In this document: in pieces, positions 39,341 to 49,361 of the stretch | Layout of the letters: each line of letters opens with the position of its first letter | Position numbering within the stretch: the first letter of the stretch is position 1 | Virus record (IMG/VR): IMGVR_UViG_3300046522_000408 | Location: 1-62,722 of that record | DNA: 62,722 nt | Direction: 5' to 3' (one strand) | Source: a virus | Translations under genes and position numbers: made by a program | Notes under the pieces: generated by a model | What the model was told of the DNA's origin: nothing | Seen by the model: the letters and a program-made list of their open reading frames with translations, nothing else | Databases searched by the model: none

Positions 39341-41188
39341 TTAGTAGTCCGGGATCAGCTCCCCGGCATCGGTTTCATCGCCCGGCTCGTCCTCGGGCTC
39401 CTCGGGCACAAACGCGTCCTCACCCGGAGGGGTCCAGGCGATGTTCAGGATGGTGGCCGCATGCCCGGTGGCCTCGTTGATGCCCGCACGGGCACCAACC
39501 ACCACGCTCACGGCCGTCTCGCGGACCACCGGGTCCACCGAGTCCGGGGGAGGCGGCAGCATCGGCACCGTCCCGCCGCCCAGCGTCTTCTCGTAGCCGC
39601 CCAACGTGAGCGCGAGGCTGTTGCGGAAGTTCAGTGCGGTGGCCAGGAACCTGTCATCGAGCACCAGGTTGCCCGACACCCAGCCGCCCGGCTCCCGGGT
39701 CAGGGTGATCTGCATCACCCGCACCCGCTGCATCTCGCCGTCCGCGCCGTACACGCGGATCGTCTGGCCGGGCAGGTAGTCGAACATCGGACGGGGCGCC
39801 TCCGCGTGCACGATCAGCCCGCGGGTGGATTCGAGCTTGATCCGCTTCAGGGTGCCCTTGGCCTCCTTCAGCGCCATCTTCTTCGCGTCCGCCGTCTTCT
39901 TCGCACCCGACGCCGTCAGCGCCTTCTCCCAGGTGCCCCAGCCCATGCCGGGGTCAACATCTCCGGTTGCTTTCATCCCGAAACTGAGATTTCCCTCGCC
40001 GCGAATTACCCAATAGTTTGCGTATTCATGGCGGGACGCCTTGTCCGGCGCCTCGGTCAGGTCACGGCCCAGGTGCAGGCCCACGACGTCGGAGACGTCC
40101 ACGTTGAAGTCGCCCGGCCGGAACATGTCCAGCTGCCGGCCGCGCATCTGCCACTCGCACACGCCCATCTTGGTCAGCTCCAGGAGTAGGTCCAGGATGC
40201 TCATGCCGATGGTCAGGTCGACGTCGAAGCGTTCCTTCCACTTGCGGTGGAATTTCCCGGAGCTGTTCTTCCCGGTCGCGTAGGTGCCGTTGAACGTGCG
40301 GCCCATGCCCTTCAGCCGGGACCCGCCACGGGCCTGGGACTCCTCCCAGTGGCGCTTGATCGCCCAGCCGGCGGTCGTGTCCACCATGGGACGCTTGCCG
40401 GCCTTGGTGGCCTCCCGGGCGTTGTACTTGGCCTTGTCGTAGGACTTCTTTTTGGCGTTGTAGACGGCCGTTTTCCCGGCCAGGGCGGACGCCTTGGTGG
40501 TCGCATCCCCGATCTTGGACGTCGCCCCCGGCTGGGTCAACAAATACCATTTTGAATCGGCACTCTTATACCAATAGAACTTGTGCCGTGACGTGTGAAA
40601 AAGAATGGATTTATTTTTCGGCTTAACCTGTTTCTTCCCGGACTTCACGGTCTTGGGGAACTTGGCCAGCGCGTACGCGCCACCCTTGTACTTCAACGTC
40701 GAACGCACCGTGGACAGGACCGAATTGAGGGAGGACTGCGCCGAATCCATCTCGGACTTGGCGTCGTCCATTTCCTTCTTCGCATCCTCCTCCACCTTGT
40801 TCAGGGCGTCGTCCTTCTTGCCCTTCAGAATCAAGTGCTTGGACATCAGCCAGGCGTAGCCGGGACAGGTGAAGCGAATCGTGTTCGTATCGTCCACGAC
40901 GTCGTCCTCCCACTGGAGGACCACGAAACGGTGGTTGGGCGGTTCGATCCACTCCCCGGACACGGCCTCCCAGACCATGACCGCGATCTCGAAGCCGCCG
41001 GACTGGCCGATCACCCATTCGGCACCCGGGGAGTCCTTCGGATACTCGAAGACCAGGGAACTCACGTCGCACCAGGGGACGCCGACGTCCAGCTTCAGCG
41101 GGTGCGGCATCCAGCCCAGCGGGTCCCCGCCGGGCTCGTAGGCCAGCAGCGCCAGGTCGTATTCCTGGCCAACGCCCGTGCCCTCCAT
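39341..41188 (-). CDS. tail hub (Gp37-like) protein with Lys-rich insert
   Basis: The 615-residue product has the layout of tail-hub/Tal-like proteins: N-terminal beta domain (SSLVFEYPKDSPGAEW), a hub domain (FDVDLTIGMSILDLLLEL, ~315-335) and VHAEAPRPMFDYLPGQTIRV. An insert at ~125-280 is Lys/Ala-rich and coiled-coil-like (KKDDALNKVEEDAKKEMDD). It connects tube and tip. Confidence 0.78.
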   Translation of the reverse strand: MEGTGVGQEYDLALLAYEPGGDPLGWMPHPLKLDVGVPWCDVSSLVFEYPKDSPGAEWVIGQSGGFEIAVMVWEAVSGEWIEPPNHRFVVLQWEDDVVDDTNTIRFTCPGYAWLMSKHLILKGKKDDALNKVEEDAKKEMDDAKSEMDSAQSSLNSVLSTVRSTLKYKGGAYALAKFPKTVKSGKKQVKPKNKSILFHTSRHKFYWYKSADSKWYLLTQPGATSKIGDATTKASALAGKTAVYNAKKKSYDKAKYNAREATKAGKRPMVDTTAGWAIKRHWEESQARGGSRLKGMGRTFNGTYATGKNSSGKFHRKWKERFDVDLTIGMSILDLLLELTKMGVCEWQMRGRQLDMFRPGDFNVDVSDVVGLHLGRDLTEAPDKASRHEYANYWVIRGEGNLSFGMKATGDVDPGMGWGTWEKALTASGAKKTADAKKMALKEAKGTLKRIKLESTRGLIVHAEAPRPMFDYLPGQTIRVYGADGEMQRVRVMQITLTREPGGWVSGNLVLDDRFLATALNFRNSLALTLGGYEKTLGGGTVPMLPPPPDSVDPVVRETAVSVVVGARAGINEATGHAATILNIAWTPPGEDAFVPEEPEDEPGDETDAGELIPDY

Positions 41189-42115
41189 CTAGTACCACAT
41201 CCTGCGGGACCGGATGGCGACCTGGAGGTTCGCCACGTGGCTGTTCACGTGCACCCAGCCCACGCCCGATTCCTGCTCGGGAAGGATGGTCAGCGCACTG
41301 CCCATGGGCCGTTCCCGGGGCTCGATCAGCCCACTGCCGGGCTTGGGGCAGGCCCAGTCGATGGCGGCCGCCGTGGCGGCCATGCTCACCCCGTACCGCC
41401 ACGTGTTGGTGTTGATCAGCAGCCACCCGCCGGACGGGGCGGCCAGGGACTTGCCCTTCACGCCGAGCTTGAAGCCGGCGCCGTGGCCGTTGGTGATCGT
41501 GACGCGCGAACCGTACGCGGACGTGAACGGGCCCTTCAGGGCGATCACGTTGTCCATCGCCGGGGCGGTGCCCGCGGGCACCTTGACCTTGACGGCCTGT
41601 CCCGTGGTCGTGATCGTGGCCAGGGTCGTGGTGAACGACGGGCTCGCCCACAGCCCGGACGGCACCTCGAAGATCAGGGTCAGCGTCGCGTAGTCGGAGC
41701 GCGGGTCGTACTCCGGGGTGGCCGAGGCCACCAGCCGGCCGGCGCACACGCGCGAGTCGGTCGCGGAGTAGTGCCGGCGGATCTCCACCAGCCCCAGGAA
41801 CCCCGACCGGGCCAGGGCGGTGGTCTGGAAGAACAGGTCAAGGTTCTCGGTGATCGCCTTGGTGCGGGCCTCCAGGCCCCACGCAAGGGACCCGGCCGTG
41901 CCCTGGACCGCGTTGAAGCGCATGGCCAGGGACACGGTCATCGACTCGCCCGGCGCGTAGGCCGAGGAGCGGCTGCCCGCCGAACCAGGGATCGTCCAGT
42001 TTGTGGCACGACGTCCGGGAAAGGCGGGCAGCAGGTTGGTGCCGGGCAGCAGTTCCCACCTGCCGGACGGGTCATCGCATGCGACGCCCGCAATCGAGTA
42101 GGTAGGGTATGCCAC
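41189..42115 (-). CDS. distal tail protein
   Basis: The 308-residue product starts MAYPTYSIAGVACDDPSGR (GTG). It is beta-rich with RSSAYAPGESMTVSLAMRF and LTLIFEVPSGLWASP, and lies directly after the tape measure gene, the standard place of the Dit protein that forms the tail-tip ring. It ends one base before the start of the hub gene. Confidence 0.8.
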   Translation of the reverse strand: MAYPTYSIAGVACDDPSGRWELLPGTNLLPAFPGRRATNWTIPGSAGSRSSAYAPGESMTVSLAMRFNAVQGTAGSLAWGLEARTKAITENLDLFFQTTALARSGFLGLVEIRRHYSATDSRVCAGRLVASATPEYDPRSDYATLTLIFEVPSGLWASPSFTTTLATITTTGQAVKVKVPAGTAPAMDNVIALKGPFTSAYGSRVTITNGHGAGFKLGVKGKSLAAPSGGWLLINTNTWRYGVSMAATAAAIDWACPKPGSGLIEPRERPMGSALTILPEQESGVGWVHVNSHVANLQVAIRSRRMWY

Positions 42116-42124
42116 GTTCGCTCC

Positions 42125-45100
42125 TTAGCTCAGGCCGGGGACGCTCGCGTACTGGAGCGCCCGATTCACGGTGGTGCTGGTCTTCTCGGCCACCGGGTAG
42201 TAGTTCGTCACGTTGATCGTCGGACCGCCGGAGGAATTGGAAATTCCGCCATCCGCAAACTCCTGCGCACCGAGCAGCCGGCCCGTCTCCCGCCAAATCT
42301 GGAGGGACCGCTTCCGCTTGGAGGCGCTGAGCGGGATAAATACCTCCCCGCCCGTCTGAGGCTCCGCAAAAATGCGGTACTGGCTGGCGGGCTTGTAGAT
42401 CTTTGCCCCGCCCAGCGGCTCGTTGACGATTCCGCCATCCGCAAACGCATGGAACTGGGGCGCGAACTTCTTGGAGTACACGCCCCGGCCGTACGAGATG
42501 CCGCCGTCCTCGGTGCCGGGGGTGACCACCACGCCCGGGGGTTTGGGCATCGACTTGAACTTGGTCTCGTACGTGGTGACCACGGACGTGCGGGCCACCG
42601 TGCCGTCGATGATTCCCAGCAGGGAGTTGATGGAGTTCAGCCGGCCCTGCGCGGTCGCGGTCTCCGCGATCACCTCGGGGGTCGGCTTCTGCCGGCCCAG
42701 CTCCCGGATCTTGTTCATCACAACCAGGCGTTCGGTCTCGAACATCCGCGGGTCCATGTCCGCGCCCACCGTCGGGTTCTGCAAACCCAGTTCGATCAGC
42801 GCGGCGATGACCTGATCCTTCTTCGCGTTCAGCTCGTCCGGGTTCAGGTCCGCGTACGCGGTGGCGATCAGCCCGTCCACGGTGTCAAGGTCGCCCTTGG
42901 CCTCCAGGATCTTGCCGGCCAGGCCTTCCTTGTCGGCGGTGATCTCCGCGACCGTGCGCTTGCCCTGAAGCTCGCCCAGCAGCCGGTTGACCTCCTCGAC
43001 GGTCAGCGGAACGCCGTCCGCGTTGGCCGTGATCAGCGTGGTCAGCTCGCCCGGGTTGGCGCCCATCATCTCGTCGTAGACCCGCAGCGCCACGTCCCGT
43101 CCTCCCAGCGAGGCGGCGGACGCATCGGCCCACGCGTTGCGCTGGTTCTTCAGGTACTTGTTGACGTTGCCGACGCTTTCGCCCGAGGCGTCCATGCTGA
43201 TGGCCGTCTGGAGGGTGGTGTCCTTCACCTTCTCCAGGGACCGGGACAGCTCGATGCCCTCGCGGGAACCGAGCTTGATCACGCCCGTGGACTTCTCGAT
43301 AGCCTTCTTGTAGGAGACGACATTGCCCTCGGCGTCCTTCCACATGTCCTTCGCGTCCAGCATCGCCTCGTTCGAGTCCCGCTGGGAGTCGATCAGGTCC
43401 GGCTGCACGCCGTTCAGGTCGTCGATCGCCTGCTTCAGGGCCCGGGTCTTCTCCTCGGCCGAGGCCGTGTCGTCCGCCAGGACGCTCATGGCATCCTGGA
43501 ACGACTGGATGACCGGCTTCGCGCCTTCGGCCTGGTCCGCCACCCACCGCAGCTCGTCGCCGGTCGTGGAGATCGTGCCGCGGTTGTTCTGCATGAAGCT
43601 GATCAGGTTGCGCACCTTCACCTCGGTGGTGTTCACCGCGCCGGCCGCGTACCCCATCTCCTGCTCCCAGGCGTTCAGCTCCTCGCGGCTGCCGGCCGTT
43701 TCGTTGCCGTAGGCATCGAACTGGGGTCCGGCCGCATGGAGGGCATCGGCCAGGGAACTGAGCTTGCCGACCATCCCGTCGAACGCCGGACCGCCGTCGG
43801 TGGTCGCCTTGATGACGTCGTCCACCCCAAGCTTCAGCTCCCGCAGGGTCTCGATCTCGCGGGTGTCGTTGCCCATCCAAAGGAACCCGTCCTGCCGCTG
43901 GTTCATGATCTCGGCCTTCAGGAACGCGTTGGTCGCGTCCGTCGCCGCACCGGTCACCTGATCCAGGGTGTCGCGCAGCTGCTGTGCCTTGGCCGCAGCC
44001 TCGGCCTGCTTCTGGGCCAGCAGGCCCAGCGCCACCACCGCGCCCATGATGGCGATGCCCCAGCCGCCGCCGAGGGCCTCGACCAGGCCCGCACCGGCCC
44101 GCCGCAGCGGACCGGTCATGGCCTTGCCCGCGTTGACCGCGGCCGTCGCCAGGGCACTCACGTGCCCGGTCGCCGTCTGGGCGAACCGGGAGATCGGGGC
44201 GAAGGCCGCACTGGCCTTGCCCCCCACGTACCCGAACGCGGTTGTCATCTTCGTGCGGAACTCGGCCGCCTGGGCGATCGGCCGGGCCAGGACCGACTGC
44301 ATGACGTTGCCCATGCCCTGCCCGAAGCGGGTCACCGCGCCGGTGGCCACGGTCATGCTCCGCAGCGTGTCCTGCCCGAGCGTGCGGGCACCGAGGCGGA
44401 CGTCCGAGAACGCCCGGCCGGCGAACTGCCCGAACCGCTGCATGATGGGAGGCAGCTGGCCGAAGGCCCGCACCGTATCCTGCCCGACCACCTTGGCGGC
44501 CGCACCCAGCTCCCGGAACCGGGTCCGGGTGTTGGTCACGTCCCCGCCGAGCTTCCGGGCCTCGGTTGCGGCCAGGCCCATCAGCATGCCGTTGGTGCCG
44601 ACCTTCTTGATTTCCTCGGCCGTCTTGCCGGCCAGCGCCTGCTGGGTGGCCCATTCCTTGCGCATGCGCGCGAACGGTGCGGTCGCCAGCAGCGCCGCCA
44701 TGGTCTTGCCCAGGGCTCCGCGCAGCAGCAGGAACGCGCCCGCGGCAATCGCCACGGACTTCAGCACGCCCGGCCAGCTGTCGAAGATCTCCAGCCCGTC
44801 CGCGGCGATCTTCGCCACCGACCCCAGGACGTTCCCCAGGGTCGTCAGGGACCCGGCCAGCTGCTTGGTCAGCAGCGGGCTCAGCTTGGACAGGGGCCCG
44901 GCCAGCTCCTGCATCATCCGGCTTACGCCGGTGATGATGGAGGAGAACACCGGGGCCAGGGTCCGGAACGCGTTGCCCGAGAGGGTACCGATGTCGCCGA
45001 TGATCGTCCCGAGATCCTCGAAGACCGGGTTCAGTTCCTTGGACAGCTCCAGCAGGCCGGAGAACGAATCCAGCACACCCGACTGGAGCCGGGTGTTGCT

Positions 45101-48100
45101 CAGCGCGGAGGCCAGGTTGATCAGCCACTGCCCGCCGATCTGGCCGGTCACGTCCAGGAAATCGCGCCAGAACCCGGAGGTCCTACCCAGCACGTCCCCG
45201 AGGCGTTCCACGCCGTCCCACAGGGCCGAGGCCCCCTCGCGCATGCCGTCGAACAGGTCGCCCATGCGACTGCGGAACGGCTCCTGGTTCATGGACGCCG
45301 CGATCTTGTCCATGCCCCGGGCGAAATCGGTCAGGGACGGGGCGCCGGCGTCGGACGCCGCGGAGGTCAGGCCGCGGAACATGTCGATGACCGAATCCCC
45401 GATGTCCCACATGTCCTGGAGGGACTGCACGCCATCCTGAATCCAGCGGTCGATGTCCCCGGTCTTGGCGGCCGTGCGCACCCACCGGTCGAACTGGTTG
45501 GCGATGTCCGTGATCCAGGTGCCGAACATCGGCAGGTACGCCGAGCCGCGCAGGCCCAGCAGATTGAACGCGTCAAAGAACGGCTGGGCCGCCCCCGAGA
45601 GGTTGTCGAACATCAGGGATATGTTGGTGAACATGTCCTTCAGCTGGCCCTGGTCGGCCAGCTTGATGAACGAATCCAGGATGCCCTTGGTCAGCCGGCC
45701 GGCGGCCGGCGCGATCTGCACCAGGCCCTCCTTCACCCCGGGGATCAGGCGGTCCTTCAGGCGGGAGATCGAGTCCCCCATTTCCTTCCAGTAGGCCTCC
45801 TGCACCGGGTCGGCCAGGTCGCGGAAGGTTCCCCGCAGGGACTCCACGGCCTTGCGGGCCAGCGGGGGCAGCTTCGCCAGGGCGTCCTTGGCCACCACGG
45901 GGATGTCGGAGAACGCCTGGGCGAAGTTGGAGTAGGCCATGGAGAACACCGAGAACCCGGCGGCCGCCGAGAACAGGGCGGTCGGGGCCAGCGTCAGCAG
46001 GCCCACCACGTCCAGCACGCCCTCGCCGATGCCCAGCAGGGAGCTGGTCAGGGACCCGACGACGTTGGCGACGTTGCCCACGATCACGGAGATCTTGCCC
46101 ACGCGCAGGGCCCAGGTGTCGAAGTTGGTGAAGATGCTCTCGAACTTGCGGCCGATGTCCTGGGCCACGTTCAGGCCGGCCAGGGACAGCAGGGCGCCCT
46201 CGGCAATCGCAAAGGACTTCTCGTTGACCTTGGCCAGGATGTTCACGGTTCTCGGCCGCGTGAGGAACTGGAACCGGGCCGCCGTCAGCGCAAGGCCGGT
46301 CGGGTTCACCTCGATCTCCGCCTCCATGGCGTCGATCTTGTCCTTCAGCTCCTGGGCCTCGTGCTTGGCCCGCTCGATCGACTCCTTGGACACGCCCACG
46401 GACAGCTCCGCGAACCGGGCCTTCTGCGTCTTGTCGCCGGTCAGGGACCGCAGCCACGCCTCGCGCAGCTTGGACGTGTCAAAATCGTCCGCGGCCGCCA
46501 GGTCGGCCAGGCGCAGGGCATTGCCCAGATCCTTGACCTCCTCGACCATGTCCGAAGACAGGTCCCGGATGTCCCGCTGGAAAGCGAGCCGGGCCTGGGC
46601 ATCCCCGGCCAGCGCCTTGCGCCACGTGTCCGCCAGACTCGGGGCGTTCGCCGCCTCGTCCGCGGCCCGCACGATCGCCAGGCGCAGCCGGTTGCCGGCC
46701 TCCTTGATCTCCTTCACCGCATCATCGGTGATGGTGCGGGACTCCTCGGCCCACCGCAGGCGGGCCTTCACGTCCCCGGCCAGGGTCCGCTCGAACAGCT
46801 TGGTCATCTCGGCCATGTCGACCGAGGAGAACAGGTTGTCGTACATGCGCTGGCGGATCGCCCGGAAGCGGCCGTTGTCCCTGGCCGCCTGCCGGTACGC
46901 CTCCTGCTCGATGCGCTCCAGCTCGATCCGGCCGTTGTCGCGCAGCTGGTCGGCCCGGTTCGCGTTCTCGCTGCCGAAACGCTGGCGGCCCTGCTGGTCC
47001 AGACGTTCGCGCTCGATGCGCAGCCGGATCGCCGTGGCCAGCGCGTCCGAGGCCAGGTCGTTGTCCAGTACCTGCCACCGCAGGGACCGCAGCTGGGACA
47101 GGCTCAGCTTGTCGATCAGCTGGGTCTGTTCCTTGATTTCCCGCTCGCGCTTGTCCACCACCCGCAGGCGCATGGCCTCCGAGATCGGATCGTCATCGGC
47201 GCCCTGCGCATCGAGCAGGTCCGTATACAGCATCTTGCTGAAGCGGGCATACTCGGCGGTGGCCCGGCGCATCCGGACTTCCGACTCCAGTTCGACCAGG
47301 CCGGACTCCGCGAAATACTCCTTCGCGGAGCGGACGGCGTCGTCGTAGTAGTCCGACATCTCGCGGTTCTGCCGGCGCTGATTGGCCAGAGCCTTGTCAA
47401 CGACGCCCTGCCGGCGCCGGAACGCCGCCGCCTCCGCGGCAAAGATGCCCCGGTACGTGTCGGGGAATGCCCGCGCGTACTGCTCCAGGTGGTAGACCGA
47501 CTGCTCGCGCAGCCACTTGGCCTCCTCCTCCATCTTCGCCATTTCGTTCAGGCGATCCTGGGCCAGCTTCAGGTTGTCGTCGTCCGTGAACTGCTCCAGC
47601 AGAGCCTGCCATTCGGAGGCGTCAATGATCTTGCCCTCGGCGTCCTTCTTGACGAACCGATCGCGCTGCACCAGGAACTTTTCGAGCTGGTCGCGCTGGT
47701 CGCGCAACCGGTCCAGCGTTTCCTTCAGGTTGAGGCGGTCCGCGAAGTCGGCGATCGGGCCCAGGACGCCGGAGTTGCCCTCCTTGACCTTCTTGTCCAG
47801 GTCGTCAATCATCGCGTCGTACTGGCCGGCCAGCTGCTTGACCGTCTCCAGGTCGGCCTTGTTCTTGTCGATCAGCTTCTGATGGTCCTGGAACCCGGCA
47901 TCCACGATGTCGGTCTTGAACTCCTCCGCCATCGCCTTGTGGTCCTTGGCCGCCTCGACCATCTCGCGGCGCAGCGCCTTGACGTCCTTGGACGCGCGCA
48001 TCATGTCCCGGAACCAGTTGGCCGGCACCACCGTGTTCTTGTCCTTCAGGAACCGGGCCTGCTCGTTCAGCAGCCCCAGCTCCTCGCGCAGCGGCCGCAG

Positions 48101-48469
48101 CGCCTCCTGGAGGGACTTGGAGAACCGGATGATCGCGCCCTCGGTGGACTTGTCCATCCCCTCCGGGGTGATCTTCACCTTGATCCGCAGGGACTGGAGG
48201 TCCTTCATCTTGTCCAGCTCGCGCTGCAAGTCCTTGCGCTGAAGCTCCGGGTTCACCGGCAGCTTCGCGCCCTCCGCCGCCTGGCGCTTGGCCTCGGCCA
48301 TGACCTTGGTCATGGCGGTCTTGTCCAGGTCCGGCTTCGCCTCGACGTTGATCTTCGGATCGACGTCCGCCAGCTCGCGCCGGACCCCGCGCTCGGTCTC
48401 CTCGCCGAAGCCGCGGGTGTCAGGACGAACCTTGACGCCTACGGCACCGATCAGCTTAATGTCGGCCAA
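42125..48469 (-). CDS. tape measure protein
   Basis: At 2114 residues this is the longest gene. It has long coiled-coil helices in the first ~800 residues (KDKNTVVPANWFRDMM; EKFLVQRDRFVKKD), hydrophobic segments mid-protein (LLTLAPTALFSAAAGFSVF; VAIAAGAFLLLRGALG; GWGIAIMGAVVALGLLA), and a Gly-rich C-terminus (GGEVFIPLSASKRK). By the usual ~0.15 nm per residue it would set a tail of about 0.3 micrometre. TTG start at 48469. A 2653-codon frame on the other strand is its shadow. Confidence 0.93.
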   Translation of the reverse strand: MADIKLIGAVGVKVRPDTRGFGEETERGVRRELADVDPKINVEAKPDLDKTAMTKVMAEAKRQAAEGAKLPVNPELQRKDLQRELDKMKDLQSLRIKVKITPEGMDKSTEGAIIRFSKSLQEALRPLREELGLLNEQARFLKDKNTVVPANWFRDMMRASKDVKALRREMVEAAKDHKAMAEEFKTDIVDAGFQDHQKLIDKNKADLETVKQLAGQYDAMIDDLDKKVKEGNSGVLGPIADFADRLNLKETLDRLRDQRDQLEKFLVQRDRFVKKDAEGKIIDASEWQALLEQFTDDDNLKLAQDRLNEMAKMEEEAKWLREQSVYHLEQYARAFPDTYRGIFAAEAAAFRRRQGVVDKALANQRRQNREMSDYYDDAVRSAKEYFAESGLVELESEVRMRRATAEYARFSKMLYTDLLDAQGADDDPISEAMRLRVVDKREREIKEQTQLIDKLSLSQLRSLRWQVLDNDLASDALATAIRLRIERERLDQQGRQRFGSENANRADQLRDNGRIELERIEQEAYRQAARDNGRFRAIRQRMYDNLFSSVDMAEMTKLFERTLAGDVKARLRWAEESRTITDDAVKEIKEAGNRLRLAIVRAADEAANAPSLADTWRKALAGDAQARLAFQRDIRDLSSDMVEEVKDLGNALRLADLAAADDFDTSKLREAWLRSLTGDKTQKARFAELSVGVSKESIERAKHEAQELKDKIDAMEAEIEVNPTGLALTAARFQFLTRPRTVNILAKVNEKSFAIAEGALLSLAGLNVAQDIGRKFESIFTNFDTWALRVGKISVIVGNVANVVGSLTSSLLGIGEGVLDVVGLLTLAPTALFSAAAGFSVFSMAYSNFAQAFSDIPVVAKDALAKLPPLARKAVESLRGTFRDLADPVQEAYWKEMGDSISRLKDRLIPGVKEGLVQIAPAAGRLTKGILDSFIKLADQGQLKDMFTNISLMFDNLSGAAQPFFDAFNLLGLRGSAYLPMFGTWITDIANQFDRWVRTAAKTGDIDRWIQDGVQSLQDMWDIGDSVIDMFRGLTSAASDAGAPSLTDFARGMDKIAASMNQEPFRSRMGDLFDGMREGASALWDGVERLGDVLGRTSGFWRDFLDVTGQIGGQWLINLASALSNTRLQSGVLDSFSGLLELSKELNPVFEDLGTIIGDIGTLSGNAFRTLAPVFSSIITGVSRMMQELAGPLSKLSPLLTKQLAGSLTTLGNVLGSVAKIAADGLEIFDSWPGVLKSVAIAAGAFLLLRGALGKTMAALLATAPFARMRKEWATQQALAGKTAEEIKKVGTNGMLMGLAATEARKLGGDVTNTRTRFRELGAAAKVVGQDTVRAFGQLPPIMQRFGQFAGRAFSDVRLGARTLGQDTLRSMTVATGAVTRFGQGMGNVMQSVLARPIAQAAEFRTKMTTAFGYVGGKASAAFAPISRFAQTATGHVSALATAAVNAGKAMTGPLRRAGAGLVEALGGGWGIAIMGAVVALGLLAQKQAEAAAKAQQLRDTLDQVTGAATDATNAFLKAEIMNQRQDGFLWMGNDTREIETLRELKLGVDDVIKATTDGGPAFDGMVGKLSSLADALHAAGPQFDAYGNETAGSREELNAWEQEMGYAAGAVNTTEVKVRNLISFMQNNRGTISTTGDELRWVADQAEGAKPVIQSFQDAMSVLADDTASAEEKTRALKQAIDDLNGVQPDLIDSQRDSNEAMLDAKDMWKDAEGNVVSYKKAIEKSTGVIKLGSREGIELSRSLEKVKDTTLQTAISMDASGESVGNVNKYLKNQRNAWADASAASLGGRDVALRVYDEMMGANPGELTTLITANADGVPLTVEEVNRLLGELQGKRTVAEITADKEGLAGKILEAKGDLDTVDGLIATAYADLNPDELNAKKDQVIAALIELGLQNPTVGADMDPRMFETERLVVMNKIRELGRQKPTPEVIAETATAQGRLNSINSLLGIIDGTVARTSVVTTYETKFKSMPKPPGVVVTPGTEDGGISYGRGVYSKKFAPQFHAFADGGIVNEPLGGAKIYKPASQYRIFAEPQTGGEVFIPLSASKRKRSLQIWRETGRLLGAQEFADGGISNSSGGPTINVTNYYPVAEKTSTTVNRALQYASVPGLS

Positions 48470-48902
48470 TGTGCCCCATTTCGTTCATCAGGTCCGAAAT
48501 GGTCTTCGGCCCCCGGGTGGATGTCTTCTCCTCCCGCCATTCGGCCGGGCCGATGATCGGGAACTCCGGCCCCTTCCCGTCCTTCCACGTGCCGGACACG
48601 CGGATCAGTACGTTCAGCTGGTTCAGGATCTGGGCCAGCAGGCGCCGGTCCTCGGTCCACGTCATGCGGTCCAGGACGGCCTCAACTGCCGGGTCAAGAG
48701 GGGGCTTTTCTTCTTGTGGTTCGTCGCTGTCATCAGGGGCGGACATGATGGCGACGTAGCGGCTGCCCTCGGGCAGGTTGCGGATCATGGCGAGGACCAG
48801 GCTGGAGCTGCACGCGGTGATCCCGGCCAGCGCGTCGGCCAGGTTGAACCGGTAGTGCAGCATCAGGTCCGTGTAGATTTCCTCGCCATGGTCATCCAGC
48901 AA
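48456..48902 (-). CDS. tail assembly chaperone, frameshifted (gpT-like) part
   Basis: The frame (TTG 48902, LLDDHGEEIYTDLMLHYRF) is in the -1 frame relative to 48914-49252 and is open upstream past the slip site at 48920-48926. It is therefore expected to be translated mainly as a fusion of about 265 residues (…DPEK-SLTLAR-LLDD…). The sequence YRFNLADALAG matches chaperone extensions of long-tailed phages. Its end overlaps the tape measure start. Confidence 0.82.
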   Translation of the reverse strand: MLDDHGEEIYTDLMLHYRFNLADALAGITACSSSLVLAMIRNLPEGSRYVAIMSAPDDSDEPQEEKPPLDPAVEAVLDRMTWTEDRRLLAQILNQLNVLIRVSGTWKDGKGPEFPIIGPAEWREEKTSTRGPKTISDLMNEMGHIGRH

Positions 48903-48913
48903 CCGTGCGAGGG

Positions 48914-49252
48914 TTAGGCTTTTTCCGGATCGGTCTGCGCCTCGAACTGGTGGAACAGTTCCTGCCAGGTCGCCGGGTCGTCACCCACGGCGGCAGCCAG
49001 CTTCTCAAAATCCTCGGGCGTCTTCGCCACGATCTTGAACGCCGCCTGGAACAGGTCGAACTTGTCATCGTCCGGGTTGGTCTCGACCCGCTTCTCCAGG
49101 TCGAACACCTCCACCAACCCCTGGCGCCGTTCCTTGGGAATGCGCATCGGGTTCTGGAAAACGAGGGTGTCCCCGTCGGCGGTGACCACTTCAAGGTCGC
49201 CGAACTTGTGCTCGGCCGCGGACTGGACATTGGACAGCTGAATCTGAGGCAT
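48914..49252 (-). CDS. tail assembly chaperone (gpG-like)
   Basis: The 112-residue product starts MPQIQLSNVQSAAEHKFGD. Acidic, helical, with VETNPDDDKFDLFQAAFK. It lies between the major tail protein and tape measure genes. The 3' end reads GGAAAAAGCC (48926-48917), where a -1 slip moves into the downstream frame. CCGGAGGAG precedes the ATG. Confidence 0.85.
   Translation of the reverse strand: MPQIQLSNVQSAAEHKFGDLEVVTADGDTLVFQNPMRIPKERRQGLVEVFDLEKRVETNPDDDKFDLFQAAFKIVAKTPEDFEKLAAAVGDDPATWQELFHQFEAQTDPEKA
48920..48926 (-). other. -1 ribosomal slip site
   Basis: On the minus strand G-GAA-AAA in the zero frame becomes GGA-AAA after slipping, with AAA re-pairing perfectly and GAA to GGA imperfectly. 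The zero frame ends two codons later (TAA at 48914-48916). The location at the end of the first chaperone gene is exactly where phage frameshifts occur. Confidence 0.7.
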
Positions 49253-49256
49253 GCGG

Positions 49257-49340
49257 ACTCCTCCGGAAGGGAATATAAGGATGTATAAGGCCGTATAAAA
49301 AAATTCTTATACGAATACAATTAGGGTCTAAATAAAGTCG
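49257..49340 (-). promoter_or_regulatory. A/T-rich promoter/operator inside the late operon
   Basis: Reading leftward, TTGTAT and TATACG are separated by 17 bases, a good host-type promoter, about 35 bases before the chaperone start. On the plus strand TATAAGG occurs twice (about 49274 and 49284), and CGTATAA/TTATACG (49292-49298, 49307-49313) form an inverted repeat. This A/T island stands out sharply from its surroundings. Confidence 0.6.
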
Positions 49341-49361
49341 CGGACTGATCTGAAGGGGGTA

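Noticed and set aside
40595-48556. A 2653-codon open frame on the plus strand
   Set aside because: It is the mirror of the tape measure gene; composition is Arg/Gly/His/Val-rich, as expected from GC-rich antisense frames, with no start signal or recognisable domain.
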